Positions 55,695-64,000 of a stretch of 64,000 nt of DNA are shown here, piece after piece (the stretch's first letter is position 1; every line of letters begins with the position of its first letter). The notes under the pieces were generated by a model. The model ran no database searches. It was not told the DNA's origin and saw only the letters and a program-made list of their open reading frames with translations. The translations under genes and the position numbers were made by a program. Origin of the DNA: Streptomyces sp. MMG1533. Lineage in GTDB: Bacteria > Actinomycetota > Actinomycetes > Streptomycetales > Streptomycetaceae. Location of the stretch: NCBI RefSeq assembly GCF_001279775.1, contig NZ_LGDG01000218.1, forward strand, positions 1 through 64,000, read 5' to 3'.

Positions 55695-57323
55695 GTGACG
55701 GCCGTATCTGATCACGTCGTCCAACAGGCGCCGGGCGCAGCCGCCCGGACCCGACGGGGCGAGGGGGGACACGCACGTCCGGCAGCGGCCGGACCCACGA
55801 CTTTCACCCCGGAGCACGGCGACGTCTACGTGGAACCGGGACTCACCCCGCTGGCGGGCCGCGAGGCCAACCGCTCCGCGCTCACCGCCCTGCTCGACAG
55901 CGTCGGCGTGGCGTACTTCGCGGTTCGCGGCACCTCCGACCACGGCACGGTGATCGCCGTCGCCGAGGAGGACCGGGACCGGGTGCTGGCGGTGGTGTTC
56001 CGCGGACTCAGCCAGTTCCCGGGGCACCTGAGCGTGGTCGACCCGGACGCACCGCGGCCGGCCAAGCCCGTCTCCTCGCGGGACGCCAAGGCCTGGCGCG
56101 CGGTCGCAAGTGCCCGGATCCTGCAGGTCAGTTGGTACCGCACCGACCCGGGCCGGCACCTGTTGCTCGGTCACGAGTACGGCTGCGCCATCGAGTTCTG
56201 GCAGCGGCACGGCACCCACCTGGTCGCGCCCCGCGCCAACCGCGCCACCTGGGCCGTCGCCGCCGACGGGGGGAACGTGCTGGGCGCGGCCCGGCTGTTC
56301 AGCCGCTTCGTGTCGGACTGGACGCCGGCCCCGCTCGCGCCCGCCCTGGCCACCCGCCCCGAGTTCCTGGTGCACTGCGCCGACGACATCGCCTTCCCCG
56401 TCGACGCCGTCTACACCTGGGTCGACGGTGACGACCCGGCCTGGAAGCAGCGCAAGGCACAGGCCAAGGGCGAGGTGTACCACGCCGAGTCGGCGAGCGA
56501 CGCCCGCTTCATCAGCCGTGACGAACTGCGCTACTCGGTGCGCTCGATCCACCTGTTCGCGCCGTGGATCCGCAACATCTACATCGTCACCGACGACCAG
56601 GTGCCGCCCTGGCTGCGCGAGGACGTGCCCGGGCTGCGCATCGCCACGCACCGGGAGATCTTCCGCAACCCGGCGGACCTGCCGACCTTCAACTCGCACT
56701 CGATCGAGAGCCAGTTGCACCACATCGAGGGCCTGGCCGAGCACTTCCTGTACTTCAACGACGACATGTTCATGGGCCGCCCGGTGGCCCCGCACGCCTT
56801 CTTCACCCCCACCGGCACGGCGCGTTACTTCCCCTCGCGCAACCGCATCCCGCAGGGACCGGTCGTCGAGACCGACACCCCGGTCGACGCAGCGTGCAAG
56901 AACAACCGCGCCCTGCTGCTCGAACGTTTCGGCAGAGTGATCACCCAGCCCATGGAGCACATCCCGTACGCCCTGCGCCGCTCCGCGATGGAAGAGGCCG
57001 AACGCGACTTTCCCGAAGCCTGGGCGCGCACCTCGGCCAGCAGGTTCCGGGCGATGACCGACCTGTCGCCGACCTCGTCCTTCGCGCTCTACTACGCGGC
57101 CCTGACCGGACGGGCGCAGCCCGGCTCGATGCCCTTCACCTACCTCCAACTCGCCGTGCCCGACCTCGCCGACCGGCTGCAACGCCTGCTCGACGGACGC
57201 GACCAGGACACCTTCTGTCTCAACGACGCCTTCTCGACCCCCGAGGACATCGAGGCCCAGCAGGAGCTGCTGGACGGCTTCCTCGATTCCTACTTCCCCA
57301 CCCCCAGCCCCCACGAGCGATGA
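55695..57323 (+). CDS. Stealth family sugar-phosphate transferase 1
   Basis: A 542-residue Stealth protein (GTG 55695 preceded by AAGGGCGG; an upstream GTG at 55527 would add 56 residues). The N-terminal accessory domain (about 45-230) resembles a nucleotidyltransferase-like fold (VAYFAVRGTSDHGTVIAVAEE). Stealth CR1 is DAVYTWVDGDDPAW (about 238), CR2 RFISRDELRYSVRSI with IYIVTDDQVPPWL, CR3 TFNSHSIESQLHHIEGLAEH to FNDDMFMG (about 331-357), then the C-terminal CR4. The family transfers hexose-1-phosphate from nucleotide sugars, making phosphodiester-linked glycans such as meningococcal capsules. Confidence 0.9.
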   Translation: MTAVSDHVVQQAPGAAARTRRGEGGHARPAAAGPTTFTPEHGDVYVEPGLTPLAGREANRSALTALLDSVGVAYFAVRGTSDHGTVIAVAEEDRDRVLAVVFRGLSQFPGHLSVVDPDAPRPAKPVSSRDAKAWRAVASARILQVSWYRTDPGRHLLLGHEYGCAIEFWQRHGTHLVAPRANRATWAVAADGGNVLGAARLFSRFVSDWTPAPLAPALATRPEFLVHCADDIAFPVDAVYTWVDGDDPAWKQRKAQAKGEVYHAESASDARFISRDELRYSVRSIHLFAPWIRNIYIVTDDQVPPWLREDVPGLRIATHREIFRNPADLPTFNSHSIESQLHHIEGLAEHFLYFNDDMFMGRPVAPHAFFTPTGTARYFPSRNRIPQGPVVETDTPVDAACKNNRALLLERFGRVITQPMEHIPYALRRSAMEEAERDFPEAWARTSASRFRAMTDLSPTSSFALYYAALTGRAQPGSMPFTYLQLAVPDLADRLQRLLDGRDQDTFCLNDAFSTPEDIEAQQELLDGFLDSYFPTPSPHER

Positions 57324-57338
57324 AACGGAGTTCATGAC

Positions 57339-58961
57339 GTGTCGGACCCGACGTCCATGAGCTCCGCAGCCCAGGTCTACAAACGATTCGTTCCCCAGCC
57401 GGTGCGCGCGGCCGCGACCACCACCGTGCCCGTGGGCGTACGACGCAAGGTCAAGCGGCAGCTGGCCCGGACCCTCGGCCGGCGCGAGGCACGGCTGCAC
57501 CGCCGTGCCCTGCGCCGGGTGCGCAAAGTGGAGTTCGGCCATTCCGAACGCCGTACCAAGGCACCCGACGGCAGGATCGGCCACGTCCACACCGGCCTCA
57601 CCGTCGACCTGGCCCGCCGGCTCGACCACGACCTGGTCACCCACGCCCTCGACACGGCCGACATCCCCTGGTTCGCCGTGCCCGCGCTCGACGACCGCCG
57701 CGTCTGCCTGGCCGTCGACCAGCAGGACAAGGGTGCCGTCCGCCGGGTGCTACGCGCGTTGCTGGAGGAACACACCGGCTACGTGGTCTCCGTCTCACCC
57801 GCCCAAAGCGACACCGGGGAGATCCCGGGCAGCCATGTGAAGGCGTGGAAGCACTACGCCAAGGCCAAGGTCATCCGCCTCAGCTGGCTGCGCACCGACC
57901 CCACCGAGCACCTCTGGACCGGCGAGGACCAGGGCATCGAGATCGAGTTCTGGACCACCGACACGAAACTGCCCCAGGAGCGCCTCGTCGGACCCCGCCC
58001 CAACCGGGTCCAGCGCTCCGTGCCCAGTGACGCGCCCGGCGTCGAGATCGGCCTCGACCGGCTCTGCGGCTACGCGGACATCGACGGCGACATGGAGCCG
58101 ACGATCACGCTGGAGACCTTCGACGTCCTGCGCCTCGAAGAGATCACCTTCCCCGTCGACGCGGTCCTGTTGTGGCAGCACCCCACCCCCTGGGGCGAGG
58201 AGCTGCTGCGCGCCGCGCTGCGCTCCCTGCACCAGTACGCCCCCTGGGTGGACGTCGTCCACGTGGTCGCCGAGGCCGAACCGCCCGCCTGGCTGAAGGC
58301 CGGCGACCGGCTCACCGTGGTCCGCGCCCGGCCCGGCGCCGAGTGGTACCTGCACCAACTGCCCGACCTCGCCGACCACTTCCTGCTGCTGCGCCCCGGC
58401 GCCCTGCTCGGCCGGCCGGTCCGCCCCTTCGACTACTTCACGCCGAACGGCTCGACCCGCCCCCGGCGCGGCCCCTGGAACGCCCAGGAGTCCTTCGCGC
58501 CGTGGACCCGCGCCGCGTACTCAGCCACCGGCCGGGTCGCCTCCCACGGCTACGCGCACGGCCCCCAGCCGCACCGCGCCGAGAACATCGCCCGGCTCGC
58601 CGGGACCGGCGCCGCCCCGCTGCCCCTCGACGACGGGCAGCTGCTGTCCGTCGTCCCCGGCACCCACCCGATGGACGGCATGGTCCACCACGTCGGGCAC
58701 ACCGCCGGACTCGCCGAGCCCTCCGGCGAGGCGTTCGTGACAGTGCACGCCGCGATGCCCGGCATCACCTCCCACCTCAACCGGCTCCTCGTCCGCCGCG
58801 ACACCCAGCAGATCCAGCTCTTCGGTCTCGGTACGGAAGAGGCGCGCACCCGGCGCGGCACCAAGGCCGTCGTGCGGTTCCTGCGCCGCTACTTCCCGGT
58901 CCCCAGCGTCTTCGAGCAGGACCCCTCCCACCCCTCCGAGAAGGCGGACAACCGGCCGTGA
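57339..58961 (+). CDS. Degenerate Stealth family paralogue 2
   Basis: A 540-residue protein with the same two-part layout as its neighbours: the accessory domain is evident (HALDTADIPWFAVPALDDRR; GIEIEFWTTDTKL; GPRPNRVQRSV). The catalytic part has decayed. CR1 reads DAVLLWQHPTPWGEE instead of DAVYTWVDG (about 274), the CR2 R-D-E-L-R-Y and CR3 T-F-N-S-H motifs are gone (WYLHQLPDLADHFLLLRPGA instead), and F-N-D-D is absent. The frame is intact, so it is kept by selection. It may be a non-catalytic subunit of a Stealth complex (inference). GTG start, GGAG 9 nt upstream, 15 nt after copy 1. Confidence 0.82.
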   Translation: MSDPTSMSSAAQVYKRFVPQPVRAAATTTVPVGVRRKVKRQLARTLGRREARLHRRALRRVRKVEFGHSERRTKAPDGRIGHVHTGLTVDLARRLDHDLVTHALDTADIPWFAVPALDDRRVCLAVDQQDKGAVRRVLRALLEEHTGYVVSVSPAQSDTGEIPGSHVKAWKHYAKAKVIRLSWLRTDPTEHLWTGEDQGIEIEFWTTDTKLPQERLVGPRPNRVQRSVPSDAPGVEIGLDRLCGYADIDGDMEPTITLETFDVLRLEEITFPVDAVLLWQHPTPWGEELLRAALRSLHQYAPWVDVVHVVAEAEPPAWLKAGDRLTVVRARPGAEWYLHQLPDLADHFLLLRPGALLGRPVRPFDYFTPNGSTRPRRGPWNAQESFAPWTRAAYSATGRVASHGYAHGPQPHRAENIARLAGTGAAPLPLDDGQLLSVVPGTHPMDGMVHHVGHTAGLAEPSGEAFVTVHAAMPGITSHLNRLLVRRDTQQIQLFGLGTEEARTRRGTKAVVRFLRRYFPVPSVFEQDPSHPSEKADNRP

Positions 58962-60733
58962 GCATGGGCAACCCCGAGGCAACCGCCGCGGTCGGGGCGT
59001 ACCGCACCCTGGTCCCCGCCGGGCTGAGACGCCGTATCGCGCGCCGCGTCCCGATCCGCATCCGCATGGCGCTCAAGCACCTGCTGCGCCGACTGCACGC
59101 CTTAGGCCTGCTGGCCCGCATGGTCCGCGGCCTGCGGGCCCGCCGCCGCTGGCCGCACCTGTTCGGACCGGGCGAGCGGCTCGCCGTCCTCGCCGGACAC
59201 AGCGCCCGGATCGCCCTGGTCCGGCCCACCGTCTCGCCGCTCGGGCTGCGCGAGGCCAACCTCGAACTCGTCGTCACCGCCCTGGAGGAGGCCGGCGTCG
59301 ACTACTTCGCGATCCGCGGCACCTCCGACTTCCGCTCCTGCCTCGCCGTCGCCGAGGCCGACCGGGACCGGGTCGCCGCAGCGCTGCAGCGCTGCGCCGG
59401 GCACAGCCCCGTCTACCTGCGCGCCTGCCGGGGCGAGGCGGCCCAGGGGCGCGCGGCGCTGGCCGGCTCCCGGCCGGGCCGGCACCTCGCGGACACGGCC
59501 GCGGTGCTGCGCGTCGGCATGATGTGGAGCGACCCGGCGGGCTCCCTGCTGCTGGGCCTGGAACACGGCTGCGACATCGAGTTCTGGCGGCCCGAGGAGG
59601 GCCGCCTGCTGGCCCCGCGGCCCAACCGTGTCACCGAGGACGTCGCGCCCGACGAACCCCGGGTCACCGTCCCGGTCAGCCGCCTCACGGGTTTCGCCGC
59701 CCTGCACACCCGCCGTACCCGCTCGGTGCGCACCATCCGGCCCTGCGCCGACCCGCTGCCCGAGGACGTGCGGTTCCCCGTCGACGTCGTCTACACCTGG
59801 GTCGACGGCAGCGACCCCGCCTGGCAGCGCCGACGCGGCGGCTACGGCGAGGGCGGCTACCACACCGAGTCCGCCAACGCGGCCCGCTACATCAGCCGCG
59901 ACGAACTGCGCTACTCCCTGCGCGCGTTGGAGCAGAACGCCCCCTGGGTGCGCAACGTCTACCTGGTGACGGACCGTCAGCGCCCGGCCTGGCTCAACGA
60001 CAGCCACCCGCGCATCACGGTCGTGGACCACTCGGAGATCTTCGACGAGCCGGCCGCACTGCCCACCTTCAACTCGCACGCCATCGAGAGCCGGCTGCAC
60101 CACATCAAGGGCCTGGCCGAGCACTTCCTGTACTTCAACGACGACATGTTCCTTGGCAGCCCCGTCACGCCCGGGGACTTCTTCCTGTCCAACGGCATGA
60201 CCCGCACCTTCTTCTCGCCGTCCCAGGTGCCCCGCTGGGACCTCAGCCCCGTCGACCGACCGGTCGACGCGGCCGGCAAGAACAACCGGCGTCTCCTCCA
60301 GGAGTACTTCGGCACCGCCATCGTGCAGAAGCTGCGGCACGCCCCCTACGCGCTGCGCCGCAGCGTGCTCCAGGAGATCGAGCGCGAGTTCGCCGACGAG
60401 CACCGGCGGACCTCGCACAGCCGGTTCCGCAGCGCCACCGACATCTCCATCCCGTCCTCCCTGTACCACTACTACGCCTACTTCACCGGCCGCGCCGTGC
60501 CCTCGAACATCACCTTCGCCTACCTCGACCTCGCCAGGCCGGAGATCCAGCGCCGGCTCGGCATCCTGCTCGCGCGCCGCGACCGGCAGGCGTTCTGCAT
60601 CAACGACACCCTCTCCGACGGCCACGACACCGAGCGCCAGACCGCGATGCTCAGCCGCTTCCTGGAGTCCTACTACCCCGTGCCGAGCCCCTTCGAGTGG
60701 AAGGACGGACGGAAGGAGCGTGAGGTCCGATGA
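58958..60733 (+). CDS. Stealth family sugar-phosphate transferase 3
   Basis: A 591-residue Stealth enzyme. A basic N-terminal region (about 15-65) precedes the accessory domain (VDYFAIRGTSDFRSCLAVAE). CR1 is DVVYTWVDGSDPAW (about 275), CR2 YISRDELRYSLRAL with VYLVTDRQRPAWL, CR3 TFNSHAIESRLHHIKGLAEH then FNDDMFLG (about 369-395), and the CR4 tail FCINDTLSDG. GTG overlaps the stop of copy 2 (GTGA). Codon 49 (59102-59104) is TTA, so translation should depend on the bldA tRNA and hence on developmental stage. It is coupled to the downstream GT4 gene by an ATGA overlap. Confidence 0.9.
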   Translation: MSMGNPEATAAVGAYRTLVPAGLRRRIARRVPIRIRMALKHLLRRLHALGLLARMVRGLRARRRWPHLFGPGERLAVLAGHSARIALVRPTVSPLGLREANLELVVTALEEAGVDYFAIRGTSDFRSCLAVAEADRDRVAAALQRCAGHSPVYLRACRGEAAQGRAALAGSRPGRHLADTAAVLRVGMMWSDPAGSLLLGLEHGCDIEFWRPEEGRLLAPRPNRVTEDVAPDEPRVTVPVSRLTGFAALHTRRTRSVRTIRPCADPLPEDVRFPVDVVYTWVDGSDPAWQRRRGGYGEGGYHTESANAARYISRDELRYSLRALEQNAPWVRNVYLVTDRQRPAWLNDSHPRITVVDHSEIFDEPAALPTFNSHAIESRLHHIKGLAEHFLYFNDDMFLGSPVTPGDFFLSNGMTRTFFSPSQVPRWDLSPVDRPVDAAGKNNRRLLQEYFGTAIVQKLRHAPYALRRSVLQEIEREFADEHRRTSHSRFRSATDISIPSSLYHYYAYFTGRAVPSNITFAYLDLARPEIQRRLGILLARRDRQAFCINDTLSDGHDTERQTAMLSRFLESYYPVPSPFEWKDGRKEREVR

Positions 60734-62826
60734 AGATCTCCTTCCTGATCAACAACATCTACGGCATCGGGGGCACCAACCGAACCGTCATCAACCTCGC
60801 CGAGGCGCTCTCCGTCCGCCATGAGGTGGAGATCGTCTCGGTGTTCCGGCGCGCCACCGCCACCAAGTTCGAGATCTCCCCGCGCATCGCCGTCCGTGCC
60901 CTGGTCGACCTGCGGCCCGGCTCCGCCGACCGCGACGCGTCCGGCAGCGACGAACCGAGCGAAGTGGTGCCGCGCCAGGAGGAGTTCTACGCCCAGTACA
61001 GCAGGTTCACCGACGGCCGCATCATCCGCGACCTGGAGAAGACGACCGCCGACGTCGTCGTCGGCACCCGGCCCAGCCTCAACCTCTTCGTCGCCGCCCA
61101 CACCCGCGACGGGGCCCTGCGCGTCGCCCAGGAGCACATGACCCACCTGGCCATCCCGCCGGCGGTGCGCGCGGAGATGACCCGGGTCTACCCGCGCCTG
61201 GACGCCATCACCACGGTCACCGAGGCCGACGCCCGCTCCTTCATGGAGAACACTCCGATCCCCCGGATCCCCGTCGTCGGCATCCCCAACAGCGTGCCCG
61301 AGCCGACCGTCGCCCCCTCCGACTGCACACTCAAGGTCGTCGTCAGCGCGGGCCGCATGCACCAGATCAAACGTTACGACCTCCTCATCCGCGCCTTCGC
61401 CGCCCTGGCCGAGGAGTTCCCCGACTGGCAACTGCGCATCTACGGCGACGGCGGCGAGGCCGGCAAGCTGCGCGCTCTCGTCACCGAACTGGGCCTGACC
61501 GGACGGGCGTTGCTCATGGGCGGCTTCTCGCCGATCGAGTCGGAGTGGGCCAAGGGCTCCATCGCGGCCGTCACCTCCAGCGCCGAGTCCTTCGGCATGA
61601 CCCTGGTCGAGGCCATGCGCTGCGGCCTGCCCGTCGTCTCCACCGACTGTCCCGTCGGCCCGCGCGAGATCCTGCGCGACGGCGAGGACGGCTTCCTCGT
61701 GCCCAACGGCGAGGTCGAGGGCATCGCCTGGGGCCTGCGCCGCCTGATGGCCGACGAGCCGCTGCGCCGCAGCATGGGCGCCGCCGCCCTGCGCAACGCC
61801 GCCCGCTACGACCCGGCCGCCGTGGCCGACCGCTACCTGGAGCTCTTCGAGGACGCCGCGCGCCGCCGGGCCGCCGCCCACCGCGGCTACCGCGTACCCG
61901 TCGCGGACCGCGAGGCCGGACCCGAGCAGCTCACCGTGCCCCCGGTCGCCCTCGGCTCGGCCGTCGTCGACGTCACCGCCGACGACGCCGGCTGGCTGCG
62001 CTTCAGCGCCGACGGACCCGCCGAGGGCCGCCGCCGCTGGCAGTTCGTCCTGCGCCACAAGCCCGTCGACGGCAAACGCCGCCCCGACCTGGCCCTGCGC
62101 ACCTCCCGCAAGGACCTCGACAACGGCGGCATCCACTACAGCGCCGTCGTCACCCCGTCGGCCCTCGACGAACTCGGCGACGGACGCTGGCAGGTGACCA
62201 TGGGCGCCCCCAAGACGTCCCACGTCCACATGAAGGCCGGCGTCCGCGACACCCGCGCCCTCATCGACGCCCGCGCCCGTCTGGTCGCCCGCCCGCCGTC
62301 CGGCCCCGTCGGCTGGAACCTGCCCTACGCCCAGCCGAACGGCCGGCTGATGCTGCGCACCGTGCTGCGCGAGGAACACGCCGAGTGCACCGGCGTCGAT
62401 GTCGGCGACGGTGCCATCACCCTGCGCGGTGTGCTCTGCGGCGGACGCCGGATCGAGGCCGGCGCGCTGTTCATCGTCAGCCGCCGCGGCCGGCACGGGC
62501 AGAGCTTCTCCGTGCCCGTGCAGGTCCTCGGCCGTCAGGCGTTCCGGGCCGAGGCGCCGCTGCGCAGAGTCGTCGACCACCGGCTGGAGCGCTGGGAGGA
62601 CTGGGACTGGTGGCTGCAGCCCGACCCGTTCGACCGGCGCAAGGTCCGCGTGTGCCATGTGCTGGAGGACTTCCCCGATGTCAAGGGCGCCTACGTCTAC
62701 CCGTCCGTCCCGCTCGTCGGCGACGAGCCCTCGGCGTACGCGGTGGTCCACCCGGCCCGGCCGGTGTGGGTCCGGCCGTACTGCTCGGCCTCGGGGGCGA
62801 TGGCCATGAACGTGGTGGACCGATGA
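60730..62826 (+). CDS. GT4 glycosyltransferase with C-terminal accessory domain
   Basis: A 698-residue protein. Residues 1-390 form a GT-B retaining glycosyltransferase (family 4 type): INNIYGIGGTNRTVINLAEA at the N-terminus, VVVSAGRMHQIKRYDLLIRA, the phosphate-binding E-x7-E segment SSAESFGMTLVEAMRCGLPV (about 276-295) and DGFLVPNG. Residues about 420-698 are a beta-rich extension with GRRRWQFVLRHKPVDGKRRP and WEDWDWWLQPDPFDRRKVRV. I recall similar tails in actinomycete cell-wall glycopolymer enzymes, but I cannot name a domain. It adds a sugar, perhaps the non-phosphate-linked residue of the polymer made by the Stealth proteins (inference). Confidence 0.87.
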   Translation: MKISFLINNIYGIGGTNRTVINLAEALSVRHEVEIVSVFRRATATKFEISPRIAVRALVDLRPGSADRDASGSDEPSEVVPRQEEFYAQYSRFTDGRIIRDLEKTTADVVVGTRPSLNLFVAAHTRDGALRVAQEHMTHLAIPPAVRAEMTRVYPRLDAITTVTEADARSFMENTPIPRIPVVGIPNSVPEPTVAPSDCTLKVVVSAGRMHQIKRYDLLIRAFAALAEEFPDWQLRIYGDGGEAGKLRALVTELGLTGRALLMGGFSPIESEWAKGSIAAVTSSAESFGMTLVEAMRCGLPVVSTDCPVGPREILRDGEDGFLVPNGEVEGIAWGLRRLMADEPLRRSMGAAALRNAARYDPAAVADRYLELFEDAARRRAAAHRGYRVPVADREAGPEQLTVPPVALGSAVVDVTADDAGWLRFSADGPAEGRRRWQFVLRHKPVDGKRRPDLALRTSRKDLDNGGIHYSAVVTPSALDELGDGRWQVTMGAPKTSHVHMKAGVRDTRALIDARARLVARPPSGPVGWNLPYAQPNGRLMLRTVLREEHAECTGVDVGDGAITLRGVLCGGRRIEAGALFIVSRRGRHGQSFSVPVQVLGRQAFRAEAPLRRVVDHRLERWEDWDWWLQPDPFDRRKVRVCHVLEDFPDVKGAYVYPSVPLVGDEPSAYAVVHPARPVWVRPYCSASGAMAMNVVDR

Positions 62827-62933
62827 GCGCCTACGACCCGCACCGACGAGACGGCCGGAAGAGCCCGATGATCACGATGATCACGATGATCACGACGAAC
62901 CAGATGACCGCGACGCCTGAGGAGGCCCGATGA
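62823..62933 (+). CDS. 36-residue ORF coupled to both neighbours
   Basis: ATG 62823 overlaps the GT4 stop (ATGA), and its TGA (62931-62933) overlaps the ATG of the PIG-L gene. The peptide has a basic start (MSAYDPHRRDGRKSP) and then MITMITMITT, coded by three 9-bp ATGATCACG units (62868-62894). GGAGG for the next gene lies in its last codons. It may be a true small protein or only a translational relay that carries ribosomes to the PIG-L gene. Confidence 0.5.
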   Translation: MSAYDPHRRDGRKSPMITMITMITTNQMTATPEEAR

Positions 62934-64000
62934 CCGCCGCGACCCGATCCGTCCTCCATGTCGTCGCGCACCAGGACGACGACCTGTACTTCATGAACCC
63001 CGACCTGGTCCGCTCCCTCCAGGACGGCGACCGGATCGCCACGGTGGTCGTCACCGCGGGGGAGGGCGACGGCATCAACGTCGACACCAACGAACCCGGG
63101 CGCCGGGCGGTGGCACCGGACTTCGCCCGCTACAGCACCGAGCGGGGCTGCGGACTGCGCTCCGCGTACGCCCGTATGGCCACCGGCAACCGCGACCATC
63201 CCTGGCAGCGCGAGCCCGTGGACCTGGTGCCCGGGTTCGCCGCGGAGCGGTTCACCCTGGTCGACCACGACCACGTGAGCCTCTACTTCCTCCAGCTGCA
63301 CATGGGCGCGCCCACCGAACGCGGCACCCGCACCCGGCTCCACGAACTGTGGGAGGGCGCCCTGCGCACCCAGGCCACGCTCCCGGTGCACGGCGGCACC
63401 ATCGGCGAGGTCCAGCACGTCACCCGTGAGCTGGTGATCGGCGCGCTGGCCGCCCTCCTCGGACACGTCCGGCCGACCACGGTGCGCACGATGGACCCCG
63501 ACCCCGAACACGACGGCGGGCAACCGGAGTTCGTGTGCTCCGACCACATCGACCACACGACCACCACCCAGTTCGTGCTCGCCGCCCTGACCCGGCACCG
63601 CGAGGCGGGCCACAACCCGGTCGTCGAGCACTACCGCGCCTACGCCAACCGCTTCTGGGGCTACAACCTGGACTCGGCCGCGGTCACGGAGAAGGCCGAG
63701 TACCTGGCGACGTACGCCGGTATCGACGCCCCCACGGTCTGCCCGCACGGCACCTGCCAGACCTGCGGCGACCGGCAGCTGGGACCCGACCCGTTCCGCA
63801 GCACGCACATGATGAGCGCCGCCTACCGCTACTCGCCGACCACGAACTGGCTGCGCCTCGGGCCGGGCGGACGGCTCAACGCCTTCGGGGTGCTGGCCGG
63901 CCGCCTCGCCTTCTGGACGGAGACCGGCCCGGCCGGTGGCGAGTGGAAGGGGCCCTACGTGCTCGGTGACGGCTGGATCGCGTCCACGCTCGCCGTGACC
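62930..64000 (+). CDS. PIG-L family deacetylase (runs off right edge)
   Basis: 357 codons open to the window end. The zinc motif of LmbE/PIG-L proteins is VVAHQDDDLYF (His and Asp-Asp, about 11-21), followed by VVTAGEGDGI and the second part with FVCSDHIDHTTTT (about 203-215), where the third zinc His is expected. PIG-L enzymes remove N-acetyl groups from GlcNAc-containing glycans or lipids. From about residue 300 the protein enters a second region (NWLRLGPGGRLNAFGVLAGR) resembling a beta-propeller/lectin repeat, so the full protein is likely long. GGAGG lies 4 nt upstream of the ATG. It belongs to the Stealth/GT4 operon. Confidence 0.87.
   Translation, partial: MTAATRSVLHVVAHQDDDLYFMNPDLVRSLQDGDRIATVVVTAGEGDGINVDTNEPGRRAVAPDFARYSTERGCGLRSAYARMATGNRDHPWQREPVDLVPGFAAERFTLVDHDHVSLYFLQLHMGAPTERGTRTRLHELWEGALRTQATLPVHGGTIGEVQHVTRELVIGALAALLGHVRPTTVRTMDPDPEHDGGQPEFVCSDHIDHTTTTQFVLAALTRHREAGHNPVVEHYRAYANRFWGYNLDSAAVTEKAEYLATYAGIDAPTVCPHGTCQTCGDRQLGPDPFRSTHMMSAAYRYSPTTNWLRLGPGGRLNAFGVLAGRLAFWTETGPAGGEWKGPYVLGDGWIASTLAVT

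Overview
The window is high-GC actinomycete DNA and looks like a Streptomyces chromosome. The support is GTG/TTG starts, GTGA/ATGA overlaps within operons, rare TTA codons, Streptomyces-type families (DUF5999, DUF6299, DUF4236, single-NBD xylose ABC importer, Stealth cluster) and a gene order recalling the S. coelicolor segment from the second MurA and aconitase through ngcEFG, rok7B7, xylFGH and dxs. That synteny is from memory, not from a search. I found no rRNA, tRNA, insertion sequence or CRISPR array.

Left part (1-9 kb): the edge of a sulfate-assimilation operon (cysC, then cysD running off the edge), then an aromatic acyl-CoA block: PaaX-type repressor, benzoate/2-aminobenzoate-type CoA ligase, divergent acyl-CoA dehydrogenase with a repeat-built insertion, and a Rid-family protein. 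Single genes follow: an alpha/beta hydrolase with a degenerate active site, two small Streptomyces-type proteins, a flavodoxin-like protein and 6-phosphogluconate dehydrogenase.

9-23 kb: a MurA-like enzyme fused to an XRE helix-turn-helix domain, a small DUF4236 gene, a PhyH-type dioxygenase, an AraC/GyrI regulator, aconitase, a two-component pair, a PQQ-propeller Ser/Thr kinase, a 32-bp intergenic minisatellite and an HD phosphohydrolase. The MurA fusion and aconitase genes share a TATCTC-N6-GAGAT palindrome in their upstream regions. A secreted AA10 lytic polysaccharide monooxygenase with a cellulose-binding domain follows. It sits behind a perfect CebR box and contains a TTA (bldA) codon.

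23-46 kb is a carbohydrate-uptake region. The first block fits glucuronoxylan or aldouronate use: CE7 acetyl xylan esterase, LplB/YtcP-type importer, DUF624 protein, GH42 beta-galactosidase, GH67 alpha-glucuronidase, plus a large secreted GH92 mannosidase. Divergent promoters carry CGAAA-N-TTTCG and LacI-type operators. The second block is ngcEFG (N-acetylglucosamine/chitobiose import), a ROK regulator (rok7B7-like) and xylFGH (xylose import).

46-64 kb: dxs (MEP isoprenoid pathway), an APC amino-acid permease, a NYN/PIN-like nuclease, a beta-hydroxyacid dehydrogenase beside a truncated LysR gene, and two tandem paralogous propeller-like proteins of unknown role. The right end is a cell-wall or capsular glycopolymer cluster: an LCP ligase facing away from a coupled operon of three Stealth phosphotransferase genes (the middle one lacks the catalytic motifs, the third has a TTA codon), a GT4 glycosyltransferase, a 36-codon relay ORF and a PIG-L deacetylase cut by the window edge.
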